From NCBI GenBank assembly GCA_001297265.1, contig LIHB01000077.1, positions 1 to 64,000 of the forward strand: 64,000 nt of DNA, read 5' to 3'. The stretch comes from Mycosphaerella arachidis. Its lineage: Eukaryota; Ascomycota; Dothideomycetes; Mycosphaerellales; Mycosphaerellaceae. The translations under genes were made by a program, and so were the position numbers. The notes below the pieces were generated by a model. The model had not been told where the DNA came from, did no database searches, and saw only the letters and a list, made by a program, of their open reading frames with translations. Shown in pieces: positions 1 through 10,202 of this stretch (the first letter of the stretch is position 1; each line of letters opens with the position of its first letter).

Positions 1-669
1 AGATTAGGCACCTAAATTACAGGGATTAAGGGCCTCTTATTAAAAGAAGACTTATATAAGCACCTTAAGGGTACTACTACTTAGAAAAAAAAACATGGTT
101 TTTCATACCCTGATTTCCAGACTTAATACCCTAGTTCCAAGCTTCCATCTCCACTAGTTTCACAGCGGGCACCACCCTCGGACACCACCCTGAGATCTCC
201 ATCAATTGCTAATCAAATCTCATTAATGCGACGAGGCCCGAATTTTTGGTCGATGGTCTCACGCAGTCTTGTGGCTTTATTATGAATGCTAATGAGAGCA
301 CTAACCTTTAGACGCATGGGTCTGTCGATCATGGATGGGATTGGTTCCAGGTTCACCAGACCATCAGGCACGATCGTCAGTACCAGACGCATGTGAAGAT
401 GGCGCCGGCGGGGAATAAGCAGTAGAAGGGAGATGTTGCGGTGTGGTATGGGGAGAGGGTCAGGAGTCGATTAAAGGCTGCTGCGCAAGGGTTGCAAAGC
501 ACGTGGGCTATTTTTTTGATGATAGTCATCTACATGTGCCGTGCCGAGTACTCAAGTACATCCTCAACACCAGCCACATTGCTCCGGGGACAAAGGGTGC
601 TAAGCCGAAGACATAGATGGCTGCAGCTCCTGCGCCCAAAGCCCAGGTTCAGCGAATATCACGCCTCCC
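1..669. other. Left-edge intergenic DNA, no gene seen
   Basis: The first 150 bases are AT-rich and full of short stops in all frames. An open stretch begins near 441 but shows no recognisable domain before the PKS-like relic that follows. No transposase or reverse-transcriptase motif was recognised. It reads as decayed, TA-rich accessory DNA, which is inference. Confidence 0.4.
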
Positions 670-1183
670 ATGACACCGCCGACTGCATCTATCTCAACGC
701 CGGCCTCGCAACAGCGGCAGCCCGTCACACTCCCTCAGCCTCATCTTGCAGCACCAAAGCCTTCAACCACCAACGACCAGTCAGTCCGAGCCCTGGAGAT
801 CATGGCAGAACAGAGCGGAGTTTCGTTGGAGACCCTCAAACACCACATTGTGCTCGCTGACACCGGAGTAGACTCTTTACTGGAAGATTACAGTTGCTTT
901 TGCGGAAGAGTTGGAGCTTGATGTGGAATCGACATTCTTGGAGGAGCATCCATCCTACTATTGGAAATATCAAGAGTCATTTCACTTCGTTGGAGCCGCA
1001 GGTCGCTGTTCTACCAGCTTCGCAGCCTCCCACGTAGACCTTCCACACATCGCGCCTTTCCTCGTCGTCTTCGGCCTGAACTTCCCCTACCTCAAGAAAG
1101 CAGATCAAGTGACCCACTCCTTGGAAGATCTCGTCACCTTCATCCTCGCAGAGGCTCGTCGTCGTCAATCCCATGGTCCATAA
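670..1183 (+). pseudogene. Relic of a non-reducing polyketide synthase C-terminus (ACP + start of thioesterase)
   Basis: Two overlapping reading frames carry sequence typical of fungal non-reducing PKS C-termini. Frame one (670-921) has a Pro/Gln/Ser-rich linker followed by an acyl-carrier-protein core, with the carrier motif GVDSLL and its phosphopantetheine serine codon at 874-876. The frame is lost just after this motif and helix II continues in another frame (ITVAFAEELELDVESTFLEEH). The thioesterase start follows there, with FGLNFPYLKK and LAEARRRQSHGP. A TAA then stops it exactly where the family has its GWSAG nucleophile elbow, and downstream only a scrambled YFAGMIRG remains. No KS or AT domain lies upstream, so at most the last part of a synthase survives. 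Product cannot be inferred. The PKS family call is fairly secure from the ACP motif and TE phrase; the gene is clearly dead. Confidence 0.7.
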
Positions 1184-2400
1184 TACTTCGCCGGCATGAT
1201 CCGCGGTCGGCTCCCTCGATTTTCGCTCCGCCCAAGTTCTGAGCGCAGTTGGGGAGAAAACTTCCAGGCTTGTATTGCTCGAGTCGCATCAGCCCTCACA
1301 GCTTTCTACAGGACATTACATCTTGAATTTCACATACGCCCTCACAACTCTTGCTCTCGTGACGGGCTTTCGTAGCTGACTGCCCACCTCATCGATGTAC
1401 CGACCACCTCAAGTCCATTGTCGATGCATTCAAGGCAAAGGGCGTCGATGCAGTCAATGGACTCAACAACTGGCACCAGATCGCCAAGCATACCGGTAAG
1501 TCAATGCAGACCGACGCCTCAATGCAATATTGACCTTGCTCTCCAGGTACATCAACGATTTACCAGGAGTATAGCCAGAGACTTTTAGTGGAAACACCGT
1601 GAAGGTCATCGCGCAGACTGAACGTCAAGGCTTTGGCTACGTGGAAGGCAGATACTCCACCGCCGATATAACGATCTGGTACTGTGGGCGCAATCGTGGC
1701 AGTCATGCTGGCCAAAAATCCACATTTCTTCCAAGTCTTGCGTATGGCTGATATGTCTGCCTGCGGCTCAATAGTTCCTCGGAGCTGCACAGGCTGTCTT
1801 GTTGCCTATCACAGCTTGCATCATTGTTCCTGCCAAGTTCGACCCAGACTCGTGCTTGATCACCGAGTTGCCTGTGTACAGCACTGTCCCAGTCGAGAAG
1901 ACAGGACATGCGATCTTCACTCCAGCGGTACCACAGATTCCTCTCTTGAGGCCGTTGCCTGAATTTCAGCCAGTCATCAAGCTCTTGCCTCAGCCTACCG
2001 GAGCCATATTTGGTCTCCCCTAAAATAAGAGAACGGGTTTTCCGAGGTTCCCAGCAGTGGAAGGACCGCTACGACAATTTCATTTCAATCCCCTAGAAAA
2101 GGATGTGGCTCAGGACGTCAGCTAAGTGGAGAACAGAAGACTGCAGCGAAAGATGCCGTTGGGCCATAGTCTTTGCCGAGTGTATATAAGATAGCGCTGA
2201 TCATACACTTCTAGCGAGGTCGACCCGGGCTCCCCGAATTTAATTTTGTGTAACAAGCCAAATGACCTAGTAGTTTGTCAGAGTCATATGCTTGTGGGCA
2301 AGTGCTCTGTCATGAAAAATTGCGGCCTGTTCTCTTACTTGAAGAGCAGTGCTCAAGTCTCTGGATGCTGCTGTCGAGAATCTGAAGTGAGTTAATCTTC
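1184..2400. other. Decayed sequence downstream of the PKS relic
   Basis: Short open fragments occur on both strands, for example on + at about 1399-1495, which ends at a plausible GTAAG donor at 1496 with a CTCCAG acceptor near 1547. Stops follow within about 20 codons and I recognise no domain. A run of open + frames at 1684-2023 also carries nothing recognisable. It may be more of a former secondary-metabolite locus, but nothing in the sequence proves that. Confidence 0.35.
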
Positions 2401-2796
2401 CGGTGAATTACTCCCATGGGGACAATTATGTCAGAAATTACTGCTATAGGGACCATTATGCATCTTATTAACCTGCTCTTATGTCTATTAACCTGCTCTG
2501 ATGTCCATTAACCTGCTCTTATGTCTATTAACCTGCCCTAATAACCGTTGCTTTGCTCCCCGAGCTACGAGTCGTTGGAATTAAAACGTACTACTGTTAT
2601 TTAACATGCTCGTACGATACTGCAGAGCAGTTTAAATGACAGTAGTACATAAAGAAGTCGTAAAAAGCGACTGCTATAATGTGTCCCTATAGCAGTAATT
2701 TAGCATCCCTATAAGTCTCTACAGGAGTGATTTTTGAATGCAAGTCCCTAGAGGAGTCATAAACGACATAATTGTCCCTATAGGAGTAATTTACCG
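2401..2796. mobile_element. MITE-like element with 32 bp terminal inverted repeats
   Basis: The left end 2401-2432 and the reverse complement of the right end 2765-2796 match at 29 of 32 positions, and all three differences are transitions. A second inverted pair lies inside: AAATTACTGCTATAGGGAC near 2435-2453 against its reverse complement near 2683-2701. A further diverged copy of the same motif lies at about 2737-2760. The interior has no coding capacity. Length (about 396 bp), inverted termini and subterminal repeats are what a non-autonomous DNA transposon looks like. I could not identify a target-site duplication, so superfamily is open. Confidence 0.65.
2467..2541. repeat. 20 bp tandem repeat, about 3.7 copies
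   Basis: The unit ATTAACCTGCTCTTATGTCT starts at 2467, 2487, 2507 and 2527. The second copy differs by two substitutions and the fourth degenerates. It lies wholly inside the MITE-like element, just internal to its left terminus. Confidence 0.85.
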
Positions 2797-2845
2797 CAGT
2801 GAAAAGTCGGTTCTCCTGTGTGTGTAGCATGCTGCCACGGCTTCC

Positions 2846-4252
2846 GTGAACATTCCTCTTCCGGAAACCCATGGGCCCGATCATATGCCTCTGCAGTGCC
2901 TGCTGTCCATACAACGCCGCGTAAAACGAGGCCTTTCCTGGCACAGGTCCAGCCACCAGCCAAGCACAGCCCTTGGGTTACTTAACGAGATCTTCGGAAC
3001 GACCTTCTCCAAATTCGAGCTTCGTCTCGCCATCGGCCACGACAAGAAAGTAATCGTGTTCGATAAGGACCATCCACTACGGCTCGAGCTTCTCGATAGA
3101 ATTAGCATTGATGCACAGATTGCACAAAGACTTCAGCCCATGATGGATGAGAGGCAGCTAGAAGGGCTACAACGCATCGAATTCGGCAGAGCTCGTCCAG
3201 TATGCCCGGGAAAAAGCGCACAGGTAGTGCAAGTTTATGTACTGCTGACAGTCAGTAGCTGGTCTCTTACGACACCTTAACTAGCAGCGAATCTACTAGG
3301 TGCTCGAACTGCCCGGACGACTGAAGATACGGCACTGCTGAGGTCGCGATTTGGCGCGATGGGCGAAACGCTTGCGACTCAACTGCGTGTGCTCGATCGA
3401 GAGACACTCGAATGTGTACCACCTGGCAATAAGCGAATCGTCGAGATTCGTCGCGATACCATTCAATTCGCATTGGAAGGGTTCAGCGGCTCTTTCGAAC
3501 GGAATTTCCCCGGTGGGCTCGTTGCGTACTTCCCAACAACCCAAAACATGGCATCTTAGTCACGCCGTGGACTTGCAGACCTTGTTGTTCATGAAGAAAG
3601 AAGGGCGCGATTTGAAGCTGACACTCGCCGACATCGGGTACTATGTTCCAGAAGGCTTTGTCAATGACGAGATAGAGCTCAATGTGGAAATCTTCCGTGG
3701 CATGCAGCTAGTCTCCCATATGGGCAGTACATTCTGCCGTAGAAAGAGGATATATAGCTTGTGGCACCAGAAAGAAGCACGGATGAGTGGTGAGGCTTCT
3801 ACGATCCTTGGCGTTGATCTGTTGTGCATGCTTTTCAGGTGCCGGGAACGATCTCGAGGTCTTGGGTCCGATGGACCGTGAGCATTTGGATATTATCCGC
3901 AGGCCAGGATGTACCAAACTGACGCTCGGAAATTCGCTATCATATTCCGAGTTTCTTCGAAGACGGAGAAGTCTTGTTAGAAGACAGCCATATGTCTGAG
4001 CTTCAGCTGGCAGCTCGCATGTTTCAAGAGAACGGGCGTGCTACCATAGAGACCTTATTAAGGATGGTAGTGCATTATTCACAAGGATCCAGGGCCGGCC
4101 GCTGCACAGAAATGTTCGAGAGGATATCAGGGATTCGCCGGTGGAAGGTTTCGAGGTCTCTGATAGCTTGCAGGTTCGGCCTCCGTGGAGGTACACGATG
4201 CTTGTATAGGGAAGGGAACGGTGTTCTGCAGCGCTTTGCCCGAAAGTCCTAG
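2846..4252 (+). pseudogene. Decayed protein-coding stretch, unrecognised
   Basis: A chain of + strand open fragments in shifting frames has coding-like composition: 2846-3280 (containing KKVIVFDKDHPLRLELLDR), 3359-3559 (ATQLRVLDRETLECVPPG), 3571-3840 (GRDLKLTLADIGYYVPEGF) and shorter pieces up to 4252. Frame changes and stops separate them and I cannot place convincing introns at every join. No family was recognised. The stretch sits against the right end of the MITE-like element, which may have inserted beside or into it. It could instead be a real multi-exon gene whose splice sites I failed to find. Confidence 0.35.
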
Positions 4253-4594
4253 GTGGCGAGGTTATAGAGAGATCAACCCTTTAGCTCAATGAAGGCCTTC
4301 CCAACAGGTGACACATTTGAGGCAGCAACACATGCTCAGATTGGCGTCGAACTCAAGGCGCAAGTACTTGCAAAGCACGGCATGACGTATCTTCAGGCCC
4401 TAGCATCCATTTTTATTGACATACTCTTCACATGCCGGCTGAACTGAACGACTTCAGTAATGTCTAGACCTTCTGTAGGTACTCTGCTGACCCTTTAGAA
4501 TGGACTCGGACCCACCTCCGCTTTGACGCTTGGGGAAGCTTCGGCCATGACATCAATCGAGCTGTGGAGTAAACATCAAGGAACACCCACAGAT

Positions 4595-5335
4595 ATGCCG
4601 GCCACAACAAGGAGCAGGTCTCAAACGACTTTGGAAGACAAAGGAGTGTCCTCCCCGAAGCCAGCGCCGATTAAAGCATCTGGCGCCAAACGCAAAGCAT
4701 CAGAAACCAAAACAGCTACCACCAAGAAGCAGAAGACACAACACAACAAGCATAAGACCGAAGACGACGTGAAAGATGAGCCCGACAATGAAAAAGATGC
4801 CAGTAACAGCATCTCTATAAACCGCGCCCCCGTCCTCGAACTCTGGTCCAGCTGCATCGCCCAATTCCTCCACCCCTCTCTTCCCTGGTCCACAGCCCTC
4901 AGCATCGGCAGCGCAATCAGCACCACAACCGCCATCTCGAAAGGCCGCAGCATCGGCACAATCGCCAAACCCGATGAATCCTCCGCTGAAAAGCGCGAAA
5001 AGCGCAAAGAAACGCAAGCAGATTTGGACGAAATCGATGTCATGAGCTTTCACCTGAAGATTAACGATGGGAACGCGATGGTTGGGGATAAGCCGAAGAA
5101 GGGGAACGAGGAGGGGTTGAGGAGGAAGTTCGGACATGGGGACGAGTATGACAGGGTGAAACAAACCTTTCAAGATGCCCTTGGTCAGTGGAAAGGAAGG
5201 GAAGATGAGCTCGACAGCAGAGCTTTCCATATGTACGAGGATTTCCGGCCTGGCGTGCCGAAGGGACAGAAGGGGTGGGGGAGGAAGGGGCAGTTGAATC
5301 TGGAGAGTGTGAAGAGTGCTGTTGCGGGTGGATGA
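4595..5335 (+). CDS. Conserved fungal nuclear protein of unknown function
   Basis: A single exon encodes 246 residues. The ATG at 4595 is chosen because it opens a typical MPATTRSRS start; upstream in-frame codons lack an ATG with context. The first 75 residues are Lys/Ser/Thr-rich with basic clusters such as GAKRKASETK and KKQKTQHNKHK that look like nuclear localisation signals, then an acidic patch (DDVKDEPDNEKD). The conserved body runs from about residue 85: INRAPVLELWSSCIAQFLHP, then SKGRSIGTI, a long charged helix, and the C-terminal phrase YEDFRPGVPKGQKGWGRKGQ. I recognise this arrangement from uncharacterised conserved proteins in filamentous ascomycetes, but know of no assigned function. 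Nuclear or chromatin association is inference from the basic N-terminus. Confidence 0.8.
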   Translation: MPATTRSRSQTTLEDKGVSSPKPAPIKASGAKRKASETKTATTKKQKTQHNKHKTEDDVKDEPDNEKDASNSISINRAPVLELWSSCIAQFLHPSLPWSTALSIGSAISTTTAISKGRSIGTIAKPDESSAEKREKRKETQADLDEIDVMSFHLKINDGNAMVGDKPKKGNEEGLRRKFGHGDEYDRVKQTFQDALGQWKGREDELDSRAFHMYEDFRPGVPKGQKGWGRKGQLNLESVKSAVAGG

Positions 5336-6544
5336 GGGGTGGGCGTGACTCGGGGCTGCGGGACAGGCTTCGATCGCTGGAACAGAACATTGTTGTCGCG
5401 ACCTTGCGACCATGACACGATGCATATCTTGCTGGCTCCAGGCTTCGGAAGATTGATTACTTTGGCGTGAAAGGTCCAGGTGCGGTCACCAAGATATGTA
5501 TGCCCGAGATTGGCTACTCGAGGGACTAGCTCATGCCACCTGGACTTAGGCTATCGAGTGCTCGCGTGCATAGTCTCCTGATCGGTACCCGCCATCGATT
5601 AGCGTACATTGCGCGGGACATTGCTGGTAACGTGATTCGAGCAGATTGAACTCACAAGACACAATGTGGAAGCTGTATGGCGATGGTTTCTCGGCGAGGA
5701 TGTAGTGATCAAAGCACTGACGATGTGTGCGAGATCAGGAGACCTACCTGCACGCAAGCACTTGATGTCCATGCCGTTCACCACACACCGCTGTCTTTGC
5801 TGCGGCATCAACGTCAGGGTGTGGTGACGTTGAATTTCTAGAGGGACATACAGCTTTTCAGTGTCGAGGATCGATTAGCTACCGTCAAGCAGAGCTGGCC
5901 TGTTGGTCGTCGTCATTTCGCCTCGAAGACCTCGATCCGGGACATGGCGAATCCATTGGGGTTGTCTTAGCCGCGAAGGTTATCCTTCCATGACGGTGAT
6001 TAGTTGGGGATGCGGCAGAAGTAGTATAAGCCACAGGCGCGCGGGGTCGATTATGAGCAAGAAGCACGACTGATGCCTTGTTACAGCAATATAGTCTGTC
6101 GAGGAGAAGGTGTTCATGATGTCCATCATTGTTCTTCAGCCTGGTTCAGTGCCGCACAGACACGAGGATTCCGAAACAATCGTATTGCACAGCAGATCCC
6201 ATGTCTGAACCTTATTGTACCAAGCTCACCCAAGCCTTTGCAGCGACCTTGGCGACAGGGTAGGGGAGAATAGAGCTAAGAGCTAGCAACGCTAAGAGGC
6301 TATCCGCCAATCTCCGCGACCTGCGTAGTCCTGCAGCAGACCTCCTTCTGCCACGCCATTCCTGCGCCTGTTCGACCTGAACGATGTGCTCTGCTTCTCT
6401 TGGATATCCTACAGCTCGTGCGCATTGTTTTCATATCTTGTAGTGCCTCACACGCCGTTGCGACGACTCGACACCGAATGCGACAAGTGGGACAGCCTCG
6501 GGTCTCCGCGTACGCCCAGCCTTTTGCGTTAGATTGACGACGCC
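5336..6544. other. 1.2 kb intergenic region upstream of the C2-domain gene
   Basis: No open frame here has a recognisable domain or sustained coding character. It must hold the 3' end of the preceding gene and the promoter and 5' UTR of the C2-domain gene. No TATA box or repeat stood out. Confidence 0.4.
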
Positions 6545-8488
6545 ATGGCAGCGGCCAGTGCTGATGAGAAGGAGAAGGAGAAGGTGAACGGCGCCGACGA
6601 CATCGTCAACGGCGACCTCCACTACCAACAGGAGAAGTCTCGGCAACCATCAGTTTTGGCTCCGACGACGAATGATCAGTTGAAGGAGGCCGACAATGAG
6701 GGACGGACGCGGGAGGACAGCAGTGAAAGCCATCATCTGAAAGTCGCCTTGCAGCAGCAGAAGGGCCCGTCGGGTGGCTTTGATAAAACGCCCATCCCCA
6801 AACGACCCAATGGCTACACGCTCAAGATCACCATCCACCGAGCGGAGAATCTGCCCATGGCCGACATCCACGGCTTCTCGTCGGATCCCTATTGCATAAC
6901 ACAGATCAACACTGATACGCCGCATCGACACAAGGAAGACCCCAAGCTGCGGTGGAGGACTCCAACGGTCCGCAAGAGCACTGCGCCAACCTGGGACGAT
7001 GAGTGGATCGTCGCGAATGTGCCGTCCTCGGGCTGCAAACTGAAAGTGCGTGTCTACGATGAAGATCAGGCTGATGCGGACGATCTGCTGGGGAGGGCAC
7101 ATGTGTCGATACCTTCACTGCACGAAGGCTGGGAGGGCATTCACAATCGAGGCTATAAGCTTCTTGCATATGGCGGCAGTAGCCGGGCATATCTCCTGCA
7201 GGCAGTCACAACTTGTCTGAGGGAAAACAAGCAGTTTCGCGGTCACCTGTACCTCAGTGTAGAGATGCTCGGACGAACCAAAGAAGATGGACAGAATGGC
7301 AGGCTGTACACTGTGGGACCTTGCCGATGGGTTCGACACTACAGTCCCATGCTCGGCCGCATCGTTAACATCAAGGACCCGGACACGGAGGATGACGACC
7401 GTGGACGAACTCCAGGGCGGCAAGGAAATGGCCAGAAGAAGAAGTCGGCGCAGTATAACTTCCAGGCCAACCAGTTTCAGCTGCAGGGTCCTGTTCCCGC
7501 AGAGCTCTATCATCGCTTTGTGGAGTTCAAGCCTTGGGTGGGACGCATGTTCACCCGCAAAGGTATTTCCGGTGTAGTGATGGGCAACGCGCTCCACCAC
7601 CAGCACACGCGAGTCTATAACTATGGCCGCTCTACCGTCTGGGGTCTTCTGCCACAAGGACCGTGTGAAGAGATGACGAGGAAGTTTCTGGACCTCGTTC
7701 ACTACGACCAAGGAGGCCGCATCTTCACCTACGTCCTCACGCTTGATGCTCTGTGGCGTTTCACGGAAACTGGCAAGGAGTTCGGCATTGACATGTTGTC
7801 CAAGCACACGATGCACAGCGACGTCTCCATTTACATAGCATATTCTGGAGAGTTCTTCATCAGGCGGCTCAAGCACCCGCACAGACCACCGCCGCCGGAG
7901 CCCGCTGAAAGTTCCAGCCAGGCACATCCGCCTGCTCACGAGGAGAATCCGGCGCATCCACCGAAGGACATTGGGGATGGACCGCCAGATAGTGATCCAC
8001 CGAAACATCCAAACCACTACGAACTCGTCATCGACAACGACAGCGGTACATACCGCCCTAACGCAGAAATGCTCCCACTCCTCAAGAAGTTCCTCGCGCA
8101 CAACTTGCCAGGCCTCCACATCCTCGTCCTAGACTGCAACAAAGACGCGGAGAGACAGCAGCGTATGAAGAAAGAACAGCGGGAGAGGAAGAAGAAGGAG
8201 GGCGACCAGATTGTCTACACCCAAGCATCCCGAGACTCCTCAGTGTCTAGCTCGGATGAGGAGGACCTCGATCGCATTCAAGCAGGTCTCATTGGTGAAG
8301 ATGCTGTGGCTCACGAGCATGGCGCTTTCTCGCAGGCTGCAAAAGATGCGAAGTTGAAAAATCAGGCGAAGTTGCAGAAGTTGAAGAATACTTATGGTGG
8401 TGCCAAGAGGCAGGAGACGGAGAACAATGAAGATGGGACGCTGGCCGTTGCTGGGCAGCCGCCGCTCGGGGCAGCGGATCATCATTGA
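6545..8488 (+). CDS. C2-domain protein, fungal, uncharacterised
   Basis: A single exon encodes 647 residues from an ATG at 6545. Residues 1-90 are charged and disordered. A C2 domain spans about 91-240: YTLKITIHRAENLPMADIHG, then SSDPYCITQI, the strand SGCKLKVRVYDEDQADADD and LLGRAHVSI. Asp residues are present in both predicted calcium-binding loops, so Ca2+-dependent phospholipid binding is plausible. The middle region (about 325-450) is well ordered, containing FKPWVGRMFTRKGISG and GRSTVWGLLPQGP, and resembles the conserved extension of fungal C2 proteins of this size. A Pro/His-rich linker follows, then a Lys/Glu-rich tail. Peripheral membrane association is the expected role; no enzyme motif is visible. 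Confidence 0.85.
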   Translation: MAAASADEKEKEKVNGADDIVNGDLHYQQEKSRQPSVLAPTTNDQLKEADNEGRTREDSSESHHLKVALQQQKGPSGGFDKTPIPKRPNGYTLKITIHRAENLPMADIHGFSSDPYCITQINTDTPHRHKEDPKLRWRTPTVRKSTAPTWDDEWIVANVPSSGCKLKVRVYDEDQADADDLLGRAHVSIPSLHEGWEGIHNRGYKLLAYGGSSRAYLLQAVTTCLRENKQFRGHLYLSVEMLGRTKEDGQNGRLYTVGPCRWVRHYSPMLGRIVNIKDPDTEDDDRGRTPGRQGNGQKKKSAQYNFQANQFQLQGPVPAELYHRFVEFKPWVGRMFTRKGISGVVMGNALHHQHTRVYNYGRSTVWGLLPQGPCEEMTRKFLDLVHYDQGGRIFTYVLTLDALWRFTETGKEFGIDMLSKHTMHSDVSIYIAYSGEFFIRRLKHPHRPPPPEPAESSSQAHPPAHEENPAHPPKDIGDGPPDSDPPKHPNHYELVIDNDSGTYRPNAEMLPLLKKFLAHNLPGLHILVLDCNKDAERQQRMKKEQRERKKKEGDQIVYTQASRDSSVSSSDEEDLDRIQAGLIGEDAVAHEHGAFSQAAKDAKLKNQAKLQKLKNTYGGAKRQETENNEDGTLAVAGQPPLGAADHH

Positions 8489-10202
8489 AGTGGTCTACTC
8501 ACCGTCCTCCTCCGTGACTCTGTCAGTCCGCGGGAGCATCGGCGTTCATGGCGGCTTGTACAGCGTGCGTGTTGATCTAGCAAGGAATGGATCGGGGAGG
8601 ATTGACATGGATGCGATACCCGCTCTTGTTCTTGCGCGTTTCTTTGCTGGCGGTACGGGATACTGCAGTGGTACTCTGACGGTAGCAGCATTCTTCTTGT
8701 TTGACGATGACGCTTGCATGTAGCGACGATGTGTAGTCTTTCGCCCTCTTCAGCCGTCCTCTGGCTGTCACTCGCCTCTCGTCCAAGGGTTTGTCGTTTG
8801 CAGCTATTATACTGGCCTTGAAGCTGATGGATCTGGAAGGTCGTGGTACATACCTGATGAGCACTCCGGAGTTCGGCATGCGCGCATCGCACAGCCTGGA
8901 ATTCCCTAACTTGTGCCAAGTCTATGTGACTTCATGCTACGTCCCTCTGGGAGACGAGGAGCTGTACATCAACACGAGGCCAACCTAATGTGTATTGCTG
9001 TAGACGACCTAGTGAACAGGAGTCACCGGGATGCGATGCATTCACGACTTGCCTATTTGGGCAGATCAAGAAGACGCAGATAACAAACGATACTCTATCT
9101 CTCTTGTGGTGCGGCCTGGAGGACGGTGATACAAACGTGATATGCGATCGACTGGATTGCTCTGCCGTACGGTGTGAAAAGCTCCACCAATGCCTGAAGG
9201 ATAGCTGCGGCCGCTCGAAGCGAAGGTCATTGAGCGCCAAGCGTGACCAATACACTGTGTTAGAAGAGGAACGCCACACACCACGGCTCAAGTGGCATGC
9301 AGATGGGATTGGCTACGGTGCAACTGTAGCGGAACGTCACACAACCTTCTCAACTGCAGTCAACTGGCCAGAAGCATATACTCAACATCAATGCCCACGG
9401 AGGCCGCAACCCTTACAACATCCCCTTTCTCCCATCCTTATGCACGCTGAACCAGCTTCTATCTCCCTTACCCATAGACGACCCACTACGGTCCAGGATC
9501 CTGAGCCTTGCGTGAAAAGCCCTCTGCCCCGTGGAGCCGAATCACCCAGAGAAACTCAGATCGGACGAAAACATCATGGAGCATGCCACGCCCCCCGCCC
9601 TGCTTCGCTCGAATTTTCCCCATCACGCAGCCCAAAGCTGCACCGCAGAAAGATGAAGATGGCTCGAAGCATTGGAAAGTCGCCGGTCATTCTGATAGCT
9701 ATCGACCCGCTACTGTAGCTCAGACATCGGAGAAGCTGGAAGGTGATGGATGATACCAGCCGCTGCTTAACACAGAATTCTAGCATATCGCGGCCAACTC
9801 AGCACCATAGATACCTGCAGATACTTCGAAGCATGGGGTGCACTAACTGCCCAATACAGCTGTGAGGCCATCTCGGAGGCGAACCGAGTCATCTGACAAA
9901 CCCGGGATCCAGACGAAAGAGTTGTGAAGCGCGTCAGGCAACGCGCACAAATCGAGTCCGCATCAGTGTCATAGAGAGTCGAGGTCGATTCGAAGGTGCC
10001 TGGAAAGAGAGAATCAGAAAACATGAACGGTACAAGACAAGACCACTTAATGTACAACCACAACGCCGATCTGCATGCTTTCGCATGGTTTTATACTACC
10101 GCATAGAATACATCATAGACATCTAAGCGTACAGTGACATTAACGCGACGGCGCGTCGTCGCTACTCGAGCCATCCCGCCTCCGATGGCGAGGGCTTCGG
10201 TC
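8489..10202. other. 1.7 kb intergenic region, convergent 3' ends
   Basis: This lies between the 3' end of the C2 gene and the 3' end of clathrin heavy chain. The longest open stretch (8990-9718, +) is rich in Arg, His, Pro and Cys with no domain and looks like chance. I see no gene, repeat or RNA. Confidence 0.4.

Noticed and set aside
4700..5425. 241-codon minus-strand frame
   Set aside because: It is the antisense of the conserved nuclear protein and has biased Pro/Leu composition with no domain.
7115..8119. 334-codon minus-strand frame
   Set aside because: It is antisense to the C2-domain gene, whose own frame has a clear domain.
8990..9718. 242-codon + frame
   Set aside because: Composition is Arg/His/Pro/Cys-rich with no recognisable domain or splice context; likely chance.
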